From the NCBI GenBank assembly GCA_047967505.1, contig CM106540.1: a stretch of DNA of 64,000 bases. One strand, given 5' to 3'. A program made the position numbers and the translations under genes. Below, one piece after another: positions 10,622 to 22,037 of the stretch; within the stretch, counting starts at the first letter, position 1, and each line of letters begins with the position of its first letter. Origin of the DNA: Dipteris shenzhenensis (taxonomy: Eukaryota; Polypodiophyta; Polypodiopsida; Gleicheniales). The notes beneath the pieces are model-generated. The model worked only from the letters and a program-made list of their open reading frames with translations, was not told where the DNA came from and did not search any database.

Positions 10622-11590
10622 ATTATTCGTACAAATAAAATGGGAAAAAAAGGCTTATGCATTTTACATCGCAAAAACGCGAATTTGAGAATTTTTTTTG
10701 AATTTAAAAAAAAAAGGTAAATTAATGCAACTTAGGTAATGTCAGTTTATATTCTTGTATAGCACCTATGACAGAGTGATCTCTCCATGTACATGTTGTA
10801 AACGAGTCCCTGCATACACCATTAGTAGATTGAGACAAGCATGGTAGTCTCATTACCTACCAAATATTCTCTTCCTAGCGTATGTCATGATGTGTTTGTC
10901 AACCCTCATCTTTATGCATAGTACACGCACTCCTTGATGAGATCAATTGAGTCTTCATTGGAATCAAGATGTGCAAATCATATACAAGGTAAGTATATGG
11001 TGGTAGCAGTTTCAACAGCGAGGATACCAGGTACTAAAAGTCTACTTTGGCCATAGCTCTTGTCACCAACTCATGGACATGACACCTTATTTGTGCAGCA
11101 TGCTTTTCTACTGCATTGAGAATGGCTGAAAAAGGAAAACCCCCATGCAAAAAATATAAAAAAACATTGGGGGTGGTCAGATGGTGCTTCCTCTCAATTT
11201 AAATCAGCCCATGGATTCTACTTTTTACCAAGGTTCAAATCCCTGATGGGTCTAGACATGTGATGTGGAATTTCTTTGGGTTTGACCATGGCAAGCATGA
11301 ACATGATGGATGTGGTTCTGTTATTAAGAAATATCTTATTAAACAGCAATTAATATGCCCTCAAGTAAAACTCAACGATGCCCATGATGCTGTAACTTGG
11401 CTTATAGCCAACCTCTCCATTGTGGGGGTTAAAGGTCAGTGTGCCTTTACCCTAGTTATGTACAATACTCAAACACATATATAAATGAATGAAAAAGAAG
11501 ATTAGGGTGGTTCTGCACCCACCAAAACTTGTGTGGCTCTCTGTCTCTCTCTCTCTCCTTCTTCCCTTCTTGCTTCCGTTGAGAGCACTC
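10622..11590. other. Spacer and possible left LTR of the copia Gag element
   Basis: No convincing gene. The last part (about 11400-11595) contains a TATA-like catatataaatgaatg at about 11475 and a CT-rich tract, as found in copia LTRs just before a primer site. The LTR start could not be placed because no second copy is in the window. Confidence 0.35.
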
Positions 11591-11595
11591 TCAAC

Positions 11596-11612
11596 TGGTA
11601 TCAGAGCCCAGG
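11596..11612 (+). promoter_or_regulatory. Primer binding site, initiator-Met tRNA type
   Basis: TGGTATCAGAGCCCAGG starts at 11596, the usual plant copia primer site complementary to the 3' end of initiator-Met tRNA. It lies 1.4 kb before the Gag start at 13031, implying a long leader. Confidence 0.75.
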
Positions 11613-13030
11613 TGATCTAGCTAAGCGTGCGTGAATGCTTGAAGCTCAGTAGCTCTGCGGGAGGAAGGAGAAGCTCTGTGGGAAGCTTTGTGGGTGACTT
11701 TACTTGCATCCGAGTGTGTAGAGACCTTGGAGGAACCTTTGGAAAAGTCACTTTGGTTTTGCGAAGTGGTTTTGAGAGCCTGTTAAGAGTTTTCAAAGAA
11801 AAAGTCGTTTTTTGAGCTTTTCCCTGTTTCGTTCGATGACAGAGACTCCATATTGACTTGTAGAGGCAACTATTGCTTGCTTTTGGTGTCCACTTCACTT
11901 CAGGAGCTTGGAAACACCTTCATTCTTGAATCTGGGATCATTTCATTGGATTTCTGACTCACTGTGTTAGTTTCTGCGTTTTTTGCCTGGGTGTTGGAAC
12001 TCTAGTTTGGAGCAAGCATTTGCAGATCTGTCAGTTCCGGTGGACTCAGGAGGTCCTAAAACTTCTATGTTTCTCATCATTCGCACTCCAATGGAGTTTA
12101 CAAACAGCAATGTTTCCAAAAACGTTTTTCAGTCCGTGTGTTGGACCCAGTGATTGAGACCACGGTTTCCAAAACCGTCTATCCCATTGCGTTCCGGACG
12201 CCCAAAAACCCCTACCTGTCAGTTCTTGCACGATTCGGTGGAGGATTTTCAAAGTTATAGATCTCTGTGTATTCGATTTCGTCTCTCTGTTCTGCATTTT
12301 TCATTCTAAGGTTTTGAAACTTTAGATTTATGCCACATGGCAGTGGATAAGTATTGACTCCCATTTCTCACTCATTGGTTGGGATTTTGGAGTTCTAGTA
12401 GAAGAGAGATATTTGCATATTTTCTTGCTGGTCCGATTATGCAATGGTGCCCATGTTTTGAGGCATCTCAGGTTCTATTTTCAATAGCGGTCATTACCGT
12501 GGGACTATGATTTCTTGAGCATACCTTATGCAGTTCACTCTGGTTGCAGTTTGAGTAGTGTGCGCTCATTCGTGGTGTGCATTGGGTTGCAGTGGATGAT
12601 TTATAGGCCATTTGGATGCATTGCGGTCCTTATTGGATGCGCTGATAGGCCCAAATTGCCTTGTGGGATGCTATTTTTATGGACGCTTTGCACATGGATG
12701 CTATTTTATGCTGAGGGACAGCTTTGACACATTGCAGGTGATGCACTGATAGTGCTATGCTCTCTTGGATGAGATATTATTAATGCATATGCCAGTGGAT
12801 GGTGTTTATGCTTGAGTCATTTGGCACTTATTGGCATTTTCTTTTGGGCCAGATTTGCTCATATGGATGCATAGTATATGCACATGAGTCAGATGCATCT
12901 TTTGATGCTTTGAGCTTTGAGTTTTGGTGATATTTCAATCTATTGTGGCATACACATTTGGGTGCACCTGGTATTTGGTGTGATTCTCTCTTGCAGGCAC
13001 TAGCATTTGGGATTTTGTTTCATTTGCATC

Positions 13031-13735
13031 ATGGCATCCTCTTCCATGTCTGAAAAGGAGTTTTTTAGCATTAAAAAGTTTGATGGGACAAACTTTTCTT
13101 TGTGGAAAGAACAAATAAGGGATGTGCTTATTCAAAAGAAGCAGATTAAACCCTTGGCAGGGATTGAAGCTAAGCCTACAAATATGTCTGAGGATGATTG
13201 GAATGATTTGGATGCATTAGCAAAGTCTACTATTAGACTTCATCTTGCAGAGTCAGTTTATTTCACAGTAGTAAATGAGCAGACTACGGAAGATTTGTGG
13301 AAGAAACTGTGTGCCACTTATGAGAAGGAAACTGCCTCTAATAAAGTTTACCTCATGAAGAGGTTGTTTGAGCTGCAGATGAAGGAAGGGGTCTCCATTT
13401 CTTCTCACTTGAATGAATTCAATATTATTTTCAGCCAGCTTCAGGCTCAGAAGATGAATTTTGATGTGGAGACTAAGGCAATATTTCTCTTATGTTCATT
13501 GCCATCCTCATGGGATACCTTCCGTACAGCTATCAGTAACTCTGCACCTAGTGGAGTACTGAAATTTGATGATGTTGTGGGTAGCTTGTTGGCCGAGGAG
13601 ATTAGACGGAAGTCTATGGATGGCAACAAGCAGGATGCAGCCTTAAATGGGCAAAGGGGCAGATCACAGTTCAGGGGGAAGTCCCAAGAAAGAGGGAAGT
13701 CTCATAGCAAATCCACTGTGAAGACATGGGAGTGA
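13031..13735 (+). CDS. Ty1/copia Gag-like protein (no pol attached)
   Basis: This 234-codon ORF is the core of a plant copia Gag (UBN2-type capsid). The start is placed at ATGGCATCC because the conserved N-terminus (SEKEFFSIKKFDGTNFSLWK) follows it; an upstream ATG at 13007 adds only eight residues. Further family features are LRLHLAESV-type and DLWKKLCATYEKE helices (about residues 70-105), LMKRLFELQMKEG and LLCSLPSSW (about 115-160). The C-terminus is basic (RGRSQFRGKSQERGKSHSKS) and suits RNA binding, but no CCHC knuckle is present before the stop. The frame is fully open, unlike nearby elements. No integrase, RT or RNase H follows, so this may be a Gag-only derivative that would rely on other elements for reverse transcription. 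Confidence 0.75.
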   Translation: MASSSMSEKEFFSIKKFDGTNFSLWKEQIRDVLIQKKQIKPLAGIEAKPTNMSEDDWNDLDALAKSTIRLHLAESVYFTVVNEQTTEDLWKKLCATYEKETASNKVYLMKRLFELQMKEGVSISSHLNEFNIIFSQLQAQKMNFDVETKAIFLLCSLPSSWDTFRTAISNSAPSGVLKFDDVVGSLLAEEIRRKSMDGNKQDAALNGQRGRSQFRGKSQERGKSHSKSTVKTWE

Positions 13736-13992
13736 TTTCAAGTTTTCCTTCTACGATCAGATGGAGGGACAAACAATGGACAGATAAACAATGACTCACG
13801 ATAATTTGGGGCGAGTCTCTATGACCTCAATGACTATCTATAAGAGGGGCACAAATGTGAAGACATGGGAGCAAGTTCAAGGTTTCCCTCTATGCTCAAA
13901 TGGAGTGAAAAATAGTGGAGATACAAACAACAACTCGCCACAGTTTGGGGAGAGTTTTGATGACCTCAGTGACTGTTTGGAAGAGGGAGATA
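13718..13992. repeat. 139-bp tandem duplication of the Gag 3' region
   Basis: gtgaagacatgggag occurs at 13718 and 13857, followed in both by a ttcaaggtttccctctatgctcaaatgga-type tract. The second copy is open in another frame (VKTWEQVQGFPLC...), while the first ends the Gag ORF. The stop codon of Gag therefore lies in a duplicated, diverged unit; 139 is not a multiple of three. Confidence 0.7.
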
Positions 13993-14095
13993 GCATTGCA
14001 GTTGTTGCTACCCTGGGGAGAATGAGGAAGATGATCATACTTTATGTTGTGCACAAAACCTAAGTCCAAGTTTGAGCTAGAATTAAAGGATAATA

Positions 14096-14440
14096 GGGAA
14101 AAAACCTATGAGAAGTGGGATGTAATAGTTGGAGCTTTCTGGTTTTAAAAAAAACATCCAAGAGAGGATGCAATTACAAATTGCTACATAAGAGTGCACA
14201 AATATTTGTGTACTCTTATCTAGTAAGAGCTATTAAGTTTTAGATGCAACCTATGCCACAAAGAAAGAAGTGCAAGAGTGTCTTCAAATTGGATTTAGAC
14301 ATGCATGAGCACATCTGGGAGTGTCTTGGAGCAGTAGATGAGGATGCCTGAGATAGTACTAAGAAATGTAGTCTCATTGCAAGGAAACAAATTTCCACTT
14401 CTCCTAGAAAATGGAAAATGTATTTGAGACTATGGTTCTT
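14096..14440 (+). other. Sequence after the Gag ORF, no gene seen
   Basis: It contains short coding-like pieces but many stops. No pol domain and no LTR copy was recognised, so the right end of the copia-like element is undefined. Confidence 0.35.
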
Positions 14441-14775
14441 TTAGTAAATCCCAAACTAACCACCACACTTATTTTTGTAAATCCCAAATGATAAATCCCA
14501 TGCTTTTTTTTAGTATATCTCAAACAACCAACATGCTAGTTTTATTAAATTGCTTTTGTAAATCCCAAACGATAAATCCCATGCTTGTTTTTAGTATATC
14601 CCAAACAACCAACACACTGGTTTTATTAAATCCCATAGTCAATTATTTTTAGTATATCCCAAACAACCACCGCACTGGTTTTATTAAATTGTTTTTGTAA
14701 ATCCCAAACAATAAATCCCATGCTTGTTTTTAGTATATCCCAAACAACCACCATGCTGGTTTTATTAAATCCCAT
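14440..14775. repeat. Imperfect tandem repeat (spacings 81, 58, 81)
   Basis: tagtatatcccaaacaacca with a following gcactggttttattaaat recurs with starts at 14511, 14592, 14650 and 14731. Between some copies lies a ttttgtaaatcccaaacgataaatcccatgctt block. The higher-order pattern alternates long and short units. Confidence 0.75.
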
Positions 14776-15186
14776 AAAGAATCCACACAACTTATCTCTG
14801 ATTTTAGACTCTTGAATTTTGGATGTTGTATAACAGACTCCAATATTTTTTTCATAAACACTTCATCCATAGCACCATAGTGTTCATCATGGATAGACAT
14901 GAGTTCTGAAACACTCCTACAAGCTCTCACTTGACACTTCTAGTAACCACTTTTCTTGGATATTTCATCCATTGGACACAATTTCTTCTTACATAGTCTT
15001 GGACCCATTGGAGTATCCTTCATGAATGATAATGTTTTTTCTAACTTTTTGATCTCATCCTAGAGCTGTGTTTTGTATTTGTAAGTAAATTGCATTTATA
15101 GTGCTCTCTCCCAATTGAGCATCTAATGTTTGAACCTTTACTTGGAGTTCCTGATTATTCTTCTCTATGCCATCATATGTAGATAG

Positions 15187-15566
15187 TTAAACACTTGTAG
15201 CTTGCATAAATGATACCAAATGTTGATTCCAAGCCTCCAACATTGCGATCCTTTTGTCTCTTTCATTAAGCAAATATTGATATTGGCTGTGAGGGCTACT
15301 TGCTCCATGACCAATCAACCTTCGACAATATTCTAACAAACTATTCTCACCCTTACATAGGAACTTATTAAGCTGGTCAATCCATGGAATTGAGGATTCT
15401 GACAAGTTTGTGGATTTATTGGATATATTTTCCCTTCTAACCACAAATCCATATGTGTTTTTCCTTGATTTTGAAAAGCTACTAAATCACTTTCACTTGC
15501 TAAGAAGTATTCATTCCTCTTTAAAAATGGTGCATTCTCTGCATCTATTTGGAAATGGATATCCAC
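15187..15566 (-). pseudogene. Second copy of the transposon N-terminal protein (fragment)
   Basis: Two overlapping minus-strand frames (15566-15333 and 15444-15187) together carry a segment parallel to that at 2334-2729: an aromatic/acidic start, then MDLWLEGKIYPINP, then a WIDQL-type helix and a Glu/Arg-rich coiled region (LLNERDKRIAMLEAWNQHL). The frame change inside shows decay. The match with 2334-2729 is by eye at protein level. Confidence 0.45.
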
Positions 15567-15799
15567 CTTTCTTTAATTCTGAGTAGCTTGCATGATATCA
15601 TGCACTTTCCACCTAATATAATGTAGCATTGACTTCAACAAACAATATACAAACATGACATGTTTTAGAAAAGTATCAAACCTAGCAAAAAGGAAAACCC
15701 CAATTGCATGCAAAATCTAACGATTGAAATCTACAAATTCAAAAAAACATTTACTTATCATTAAACATTGTTAAACTATTTGAATAAACAATATCTTAC

Positions 15800-16620
15800 A
15801 GGGATCTTTGATGAAAAAACGTGATCAAACGTGTCCTCAATGGTCCCTCTTGTAATCCAGGATGTTGAAGTTGATGGATTTTTCTCCAAAACTAATTATA
15901 TGCTTCCAAACAACTCCAAATCTATTTCAAACCATCTTCTATAAAAAACCTCAATAGTAAGATTTTTACAACAAACAAATATTTTTTCCTCTTCAAATCA
16001 TGTATTAAAAGAAAACAACACAATTGCCAAAACAAACTATAAATTAACTGCTTCTTCAATGTTGCATCATAAAATCTCGTTATTTTCATTGTCTTGCATT
16101 GTTCTAAAGGTTTTCTCACCTGAATCTCCATGCAGATTGCTTTAATAGACCCTAATTTGAGTTGAAAACTAAAAACATTTTAAAACTACATGAATGATGA
16201 ACAGTACTTGATTCTTGGATCAAAGTACTATGAAAGAAAAATGTGATCAAACTTGTCCCTCCCAGCAGTCCCAAATGTGTCCCAGGATTGATGAAGTTGA
16301 TGGTTCTTACTTCAAAATAAATTATATGCTCCCAAACATCTCAAAATCTATTTCAAGCAACATTTTGTAGAAAACTATTGATAGTAAGAGTGGAAAAGAC
16401 TCATTTCTAATGGAATTTCTTACAAAACAAACAAAATTTTCAACGTTTTCAAACCATGTAATAAAACAAAACAACACAACTACACAAAATGGACTATGAA
16501 CTAACTGTTTCTTCAAAGTTACATCATTAACAAACAAATCTTGTCATAATCACTGTGTTGCATTGTTCCAAACATTATCTCAATTGAACCTCCATACAAG
16601 CTATCTGGATGGACCCCAAG
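15800..16620. repeat. Diverged tandem duplication of about 415 bp
   Basis: The tracts gtgatcaaac-tgtccctc, gttgatgg-tt, aattatatgct-ccaaac, aaatctatttcaa and aaaacaacacaa occur in the same order in 15800-16150 and 16220-16620. Divergence is substantial, so it is an old duplication. The short minus-strand ORFs in both copies look incidental. Confidence 0.65.
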
Positions 16621-16688
16621 CCTTCACAAATGGTTTGAAATCATGCACCCTTAGAGATTGCACCAGGGAAAGTGACTAGTATTGAGAG

Positions 16689-18525
16689 ATGGGCAAAAGA
16701 AAGATTGATTTTCATGCATCAGCAACTGCAATGCCTAAAAGTCAATCTTCTTTAATCCTTTCTCACATCAAAAGTAAGTGTGCTGATGGTGCCACATGCA
16801 ACAGTATGGTGCCCCGCATCATGAAAAAGTTGAATTTAAAATGCAGTAGGCGTTCCTCCACTCATATCAAGGTAGCAAATGGAAGACGACTCGCCACCCT
16901 GGAAGTCATTAAGGATTTTCCCATCACATTCGATGGGTTGACCACCATGGTCACTGTCTATGTGGTTGATATAGAAGATACTGGAAGGAGCTATCCGGCC
17001 ATACTAGGTAGGCCATGTCTAAGAAGGATTGATGCAATCAGTTATCGGAAGACCAGACACATGTCTTTTGGTGATTCAAAGGAGAATATTCCTGTCCAGC
17101 CTGGTGCAACAGAGTTGGAAGAAGAAGAGGAGCTATGAAGTGCGACTGATTCATCTACAATTTTCGAGTCTCTTGAGGATTTAGATGGAGAAGAGGCCTC
17201 TGAAGAAGAAATTTATATAATGGATGCACACCCTGCATCATAGCCTGCAAAGAAGGTAACTGCCACTCCTCAACAACTAGCATGCATGCTTTCCCCTGAT
17301 CTCACCTTCGATGAAAACAATGCCTTCCGAGAGATGTTCAAAGCTTTTCTTAATCTCTTTGCAACTAGTTACCATCATCTCCACCATGTGACTGCCATAG
17401 AACATGAAATAGATCTAAAACCAGATGTCAAGCCAGTAGCCCATAACTATAGAAGATTGGGGCTCATTCAAACTGATGCATTGTGCACAAAAGTGCAAAA
17501 GTTAGTAGAGGATGGGTTCATTGTTTTGGTTCACAATATGGAATGGGTCTTGCCTATATTCATTATCATGCCCAAGAAGAAGAACAAGTGGTGGGTATGC
17601 ATCAACTACAAGAAGATCAATGCTACCACCAAGAGAGACCATCACCCCTCTCCCTTTCAAGACATCATCCCAAAGACGGTGAGTGGCCAAGAGATGTACA
17701 CTTTTTGTGATGGCTACTCTATGTTTTACCAAATCAGAATTGCAGTGAAGGATGTCTATAAGACTACGTTTGCCACCACTTGGGAAACATTTTCTTTCAA
17801 AGTGATGCCATTCGGCCTCACAAACGCTCTGACCACATTTCAACGGTTCATGCAAATGGTGTTTGCCCCCTATTTGGGGGATTTCTTGGAGGTATTATTA
17901 GATGATTTTTGTATTTTCTCAACACAAAGTGAGCATGTCATGAAGGTCCGGATGGCTTTTCAAAGAATCCATGAAGCAAATGGTAGCCTTTAACCCTAAG
18001 AAATGCACTATTGAAGCCACCCAAGGGAGGTTACTAAAGCACATTATTTTTGTAGACAGTATCAAGCCAGATCTAGAAAAGGTAGAAGCAATCCTCAAGC
18101 TTTTCCCACCTACCACCAAGCGTCAGGTGCATTCCTTTGTCAATTTGGCTGGGTACTACCGATGCTTTATTGATCAGTACACTCCCTTGACACGTCCAAT
18201 GACCATGTTGTTGAAAGACAGCATAATTTTCTCTTGAAATGAATATTGCAATCAAGGGTTTGTGCAAATTAAGAGTTCCCTTTCTTTTGAGCCCATCCTA
18301 CGCAATCCTAATTGGTGGTCCAAGACCTTCTATATCAACCTTGGGTTTGGAGAGCACAAATTAGTCGACATCCTACTCCAGCAAGGGGAAGACTGGTTCA
18401 TGTATCCTATTTGGTTTTCTTCATGACAAATGCTGCATATCGAGCAGTGCTACTCAGAGGCAGATAAGCATGCTTCGTCTTTGGTGTTTTGCATGAAAAG
18501 TTTAGGTGCTATGTGGTGGGAATAC
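16689..18525 (+). pseudogene. Older Ty3/gypsy pol, left half (protease and RT)
   Basis: This is the left portion of an old element split by the insertion at 18526. The 16689-17138 frame is protease-like: a variable DGATCNSM active-site region where families have D-S/T-G or DGG, then the flap-like segment and AILGRPCL (the LGRPWL motif). RT follows in 17286-18237 with recognisable blocks: YRRLGLIQTDAL, RVCINYKKIN-like, PFGLTNA, and LLDDFCIFS where families have Y/F-x-DD. The frame is broken by stops at about 17991 and 18235. RNase H begins near 18300 and stops at the insertion. The gene product would act in a cytoplasmic particle copying the element's RNA. It is inactive. Confidence 0.8.
18521..18525. 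repeat. Target-site duplication, left (AATAC)
   Basis: aatac lies directly before the left LTR and recurs at 26459-26463 across the right LTR end. One base is shared with the terminal A of the LTR, so the duplication is 4 or 5 bp. Confidence 0.7.
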
Positions 18526-19873
18526 TGTGACGCCAAAAATTGATATTTTTAACTTGGCATTGATATTGTTTTTCTCTATGTTTGATAAGAGTTTGAGTAT
18601 CAAGTGATAGCCTAGCGGCTCTCACTTATTTCTATTTTCTATGATATTGTATGGGATTGAGAGGATGAGTGGAATGGCTCATTGTAAATACCATAGGTAT
18701 GAATTATAAATACCTTGGTATGGGGTGAGAGTTATTTGTGTATGGGATATTATGAGTTTTTTAGAAAATAGGAAGAGTGAGTCATATAAAGAGGTGGGCT
18801 CATGTCCATGTGTTCCAATAATATAAGAGAGGCCACATGCCAAGCGTGTGGCAGGCATGTGGAGTTCTCTCTCTCTTGAGTGTCTCTTCCCTTTTCTTTC
18901 TTTCAAAGCCTTAAAAGTTCTTTCTATTCGGCTGCTCACTGTGCACACATGGTCCATTTGTTTCCCGAGCCACTATGCAAACTTCTTCCCCTCTTCTAGG
19001 CAAAATCTATGAGGGGTGGATCTTTGATGAAGGTAGAGTCTTGAGGGAGCATCTTGCTCAGGCGAAATTGGCCTGGGTGGAGGGTAGTTTTCATGGCAGT
19101 TTGACCCCCTGTTAGTGTTTTGCTCATAAGTTTCTACTCTCCGTACTCCGATTGTAATAAAATTTATATCAGCGCGAAGCTCTCTTCAAGGCGCATGTTC
19201 TTATGTAATCAAATCTTAAATCAGATACTGCTGCAAAAAGTTATGAGTCTCTGTGTTTGACAGTCTGTTTTCATGATAGTTTTTTACCCCCTTCCAGTAA
19301 ACTGTCCATATCTCTTCAACCGTCTATCTGTTTTCAATGAAACTTATATCAGCGCGAAGCCCATCTCAAGCCGCATCTCTTTGTGTGCTTGAATCTTTGA
19401 TATCATGTCTCTACTGAAAGTTATAGGCCTCTGTGTCTAATGACAGTTTGTAGAGTGTTTTGAGCTAAGTATAAAGGTGTCTATGAAGGAGGGCAATGTT
19501 TCCTTGGAATCTACCCATCCGACCTAATCAGCCCCTTCAAACTCCTCGATATATATCAGTTCATGTCATGAGCTGCAAGATCTTCTTTCAACAACGTATC
19601 GCTCTTCTCTTTGGTGCAGACCGGCTCGCTGAGATTATGGCCTCTGCTGATCCTTTCCTTCTCCCTATGCTTGATTACAACATCACTTGGGATGTTACCA
19701 TCTTCATTCTCATCTGAGGGAGGAAAGTATGTTATGGTATCTTGGCATAAAAGGAGCATAAAAGCTTCTTTCTAATGTCCCATTCTCAATGATAAATATC
19801 TTTGGCTGTCAGTTCAAAAGCAGCAGGAAGTGAAGAGGTGCGTGAAGTTTATTACCCCCAACTTCATGTCACA
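18526..19873 (+). repeat. 5' LTR (1348 bp, internally deleted)
   Basis: It aligns with 24572-26459 but lacks a 555-bp block (24911-25465 of the other LTR). The junction is at 18864/18865, between ggag and ttctctctctcttgag. The lost block includes the best TATA box and the CT-rich leader. The terminal segments, including two sets of the GTTTTTTACCCCC and TTATATCAGCGC tracts, are retained. Confidence 0.9.
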
Positions 19874-20161
19874 TTTTTTGGTGGAGACGCCGGGTACGTT
19901 TGGTATTGGATTCATCCCACCTTACTAAACGATCTCGGGTGTACTTGGTTGCATGTTATGCCTAGAAGAGGCATGTGTTTTGATGAGATAAAGAAGATGC
20001 CTGGAAGAACTTCGTTAGAAGAGATTGCAACCCGTTTAAGAGAACTTGAAGATTGTGAAGGTGATGCTCAAGCTATTCGCACAATCACCATGATCATATC
20101 CTTTATGTTTGCATTGTTGAATATGTTAGTGAATCGACAACGCTGGCAGCAGGCACAATGA
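19874..20161 (+). CDS. Small ORF upstream of Gag, function unknown
   Basis: An open frame that begins inside the LTR (ATG-less at the primer site; earliest start 19802) continues to a TGA ending at 20161, overlapping the next ORF by four bases (ATGA). The peptide is 119 codons from 19802. It has a Leu/Glu-rich helix (SLEEIATRLRELEDCEGDAQ) and a hydrophobic stretch with ISFMFALLNMLV near the end. No known motif is visible. Ogre-type elements of the Tat group carry an extra ORF before gag, so this and the next ORF may be remnants of such a gene. Expression is unproven. Confidence 0.35.
   Translation, partial: FFGGDAGYVWYWIHPTLLNDLGCTWLHVMPRRGMCFDEIKKMPGRTSLEEIATRLRELEDCEGDAQAIRTITMIISFMFALLNMLVNRQRWQQAQ
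19879..19896 (+). promoter_or_regulatory. Primer binding site, tRNA-Ala type
   Basis: TGGTGGAGACGCCGGGTA begins five bases after the LTR end. It complements the 3' end of plant tRNA-Ala(AGC) plus CCA with one visible mismatch, to the best of my recall of that tRNA. This differs from the initiator-Met site of the copia elements in the window. Confidence 0.65.
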
Positions 20162-20478
20162 TAAATTGGGGATTGTTCCATGCACTGGCAGCTTGGTGTG
20201 AAGAAGAGTTGAGTCTTTGGGTAGTTTTCGACTATAACAGTGGAGTGGTGATTCTTAATGCTTTCAACTTCTTTTGCTATGCAAATGATGAAGATTACAA
20301 TATCTTGAAGCTTTTATGTGCACTTCCTATTGTGAGAAGGGTGATTCTAGAATGCATGTATACACAATGTTTTCATGGTACTGGTTGGTCACTTATTTTT
20401 GAAGATTTTGTTGAGGATCACATTGTGGAGGGTTTTCAACAAGTGATTATGCATAATAAGTTGGTCTTGGTATACTAA
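20158..20478 (+). CDS. Second small ORF upstream of Gag, function unknown
   Basis: The frame of 106 codons starts at an ATG that overlaps the previous stop (ATGA). It is rich in aromatic and acidic residues (FDYNSGVVILNAFNFFCYANDEDYN), with no recognised domain. The tight overlap suggests the two were once one continuous frame or translated together. It lies between the primer site and Gag, where Tat-group elements can carry an extra ORF. Confidence 0.35.
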   Translation: MINWGLFHALAAWCEEELSLWVVFDYNSGVVILNAFNFFCYANDEDYNILKLLCALPIVRRVILECMYTQCFHGTGWSLIFEDFVEDHIVEGFQQVIMHNKLVLVY

Positions 20479-20552
20479 GGCTCTATGGGATCTTGTTCGG
20501 ATCTGGTTTGGGATATTATTTGGATCTTGGTGTCTCCTTTTTGTGTTTCATC

Positions 20553-22037
20553 ATGGTGAAGATTCCAGTGTTTTTAGGGACCCAAGGGGAAGACCCGGAG
20601 TCTTATCTTTGGGATTTTGTTCGAGGATGCCGGCTTTCTGGATGGTCCATGAAGGATCGGGCGGAGATTTTGCTTGATTTTCTTGAAGGTGTAGCCTTGA
20701 GTTGGCATGAGACCTTGCCGGACTCTACCAAGGAGGACTGGGACCAAGTGGTGGTAGCAATGAAGCAAAGATTTGGGGCAGTGGAGTCGCCAAATGCTTT
20801 GATGTTGTAGTTGGACCGGTTCTGTCAAGGAGAGGGTGAGTTGGTCTCTGCGTTGGCAATCCGATATGAAACTTTATGGACAAAGTATGAAAGGGCAGCT
20901 TTGCAAGCTGTGGCATCGGCATCATTGGCCCCTCAAAGTCTCTCAGGGATGGAGCACTTAAAGATGAGCAAATTTGTTATGGCTTTGGAGCCTCATCTTC
21001 GCTCAAAGGTAATGAGTAAAGATCCAACAACATACGTGGAGACGCTTCGCATTGCGACCAAGAAAGAAGCTTCTCTAAAGATCGAATCCTCTTTTGTGTC
21101 TTCAACAGCTTCAACTTCTAAGGTGGAGGTAATGGGCACTCCTCAGGTACCAAAGTCCTCTGAGTTAGATCATAATATCTCCCAATTGATGGCAGAGTTT
21201 GCTGATTTGAAATTGCATTTGGTTAATGCACGACAACCTAGAGCACCAAAGAGTGAAGATAGGCCTCGAGATAGGAGTGGGGTCACTTGCTATGAATGTA
21301 ATGAAAAAGGTCACTATCGCCTCGAGTGTCCTAGATTGAGAAAGAAAGAAGAAAAACAAGTATCCTTGTTAGAAGCTTCTTCAGGGGATGAGGAAAGAGA
21401 GGTAATGATGGCTAAACGGGGGCGTGGTAAACCAAAAGAAGAAGAAGAAAGCAAGGAAGAAGTAGATGAGGAACATCAAGAAGAGGAACACCGTAGTAAG
21501 AAAAAGAAGGCATCTAGAAGGAGAATTAGCCAGTCAAACTTTCCTTTAGGACAAGGAATTCAAAGCTATGACTTGTTGTCCGACCTTAAAGAAAAGGAAG
21601 CTCATATTACCTTTGGCCAATTGCTTGCTTTATCTCCAAAACTACGGAAGGAATGGGGAAAACTAGCAAGCACAAGGGTGTCAAAGAAGAAAAAGAAGAA
21701 AAGTGCCAATCCTGTTGTTCAAAAAGTAGATATATATGTTGGTGATGATGTACCTATGGTTGATGTGATCATTGATGGTCAAGTGATTTCTAATGTGTAC
21801 ATTGATGGAGGTGCATCGATTAATGTCATGAGTGAGAAGACCATGATTGATGCTGATTTAAAATACTCTAGTACTACCTCTCCTTATCGCATCAAATTGG
21901 CTGACAACACTAGGGTTAAGACCTTGGGAGTTGTGAAGAATCTAGAAGTGGATGTATGTGGAATTTCTGTGCCGACTACTTTTCAAGTGATCCCTACCAA
22001 GCCAGATGCCTCCCAGATGCACGTGCCTATCCATTGA
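20553..22037 (+). pseudogene. Gag and protease of the young gypsy element
   Basis: The probable start is the ATG at 20553 (MVKIPVFLGTQGEDPESYLWDF), which begins the usual gypsy Gag core; the earlier ATG at 20493 adds a non-conserved hydrophobic leader. A TAG at 20808-20810 interrupts the core, where a single base change from a Gln codon is the simplest cause. Downstream are the Gag core end, a CCHC zinc knuckle (C160, C163, H168, C173 counted from 20811), a Lys/Glu-rich linker and the start of a retropepsin domain with active-site DGGAS (Asp332). The frame then ends at 22037 because an 11-bp duplication at 22002-22023 shifts the reading; the rest of the protease is in the pol frame. Confidence 0.8.

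Noticed and set aside
18679-18957. Minus-strand frame MDHVCTVSSRIERTFK and its copy at 25558
   Set aside because: Lies within both LTRs of the young gypsy element; repeats only because the LTR does.
21956-22037. Programmed ribosomal frameshift between Gag and pol of the young gypsy element
   Set aside because: The shift sits inside the protease domain and is explained by an 11-bp duplication.
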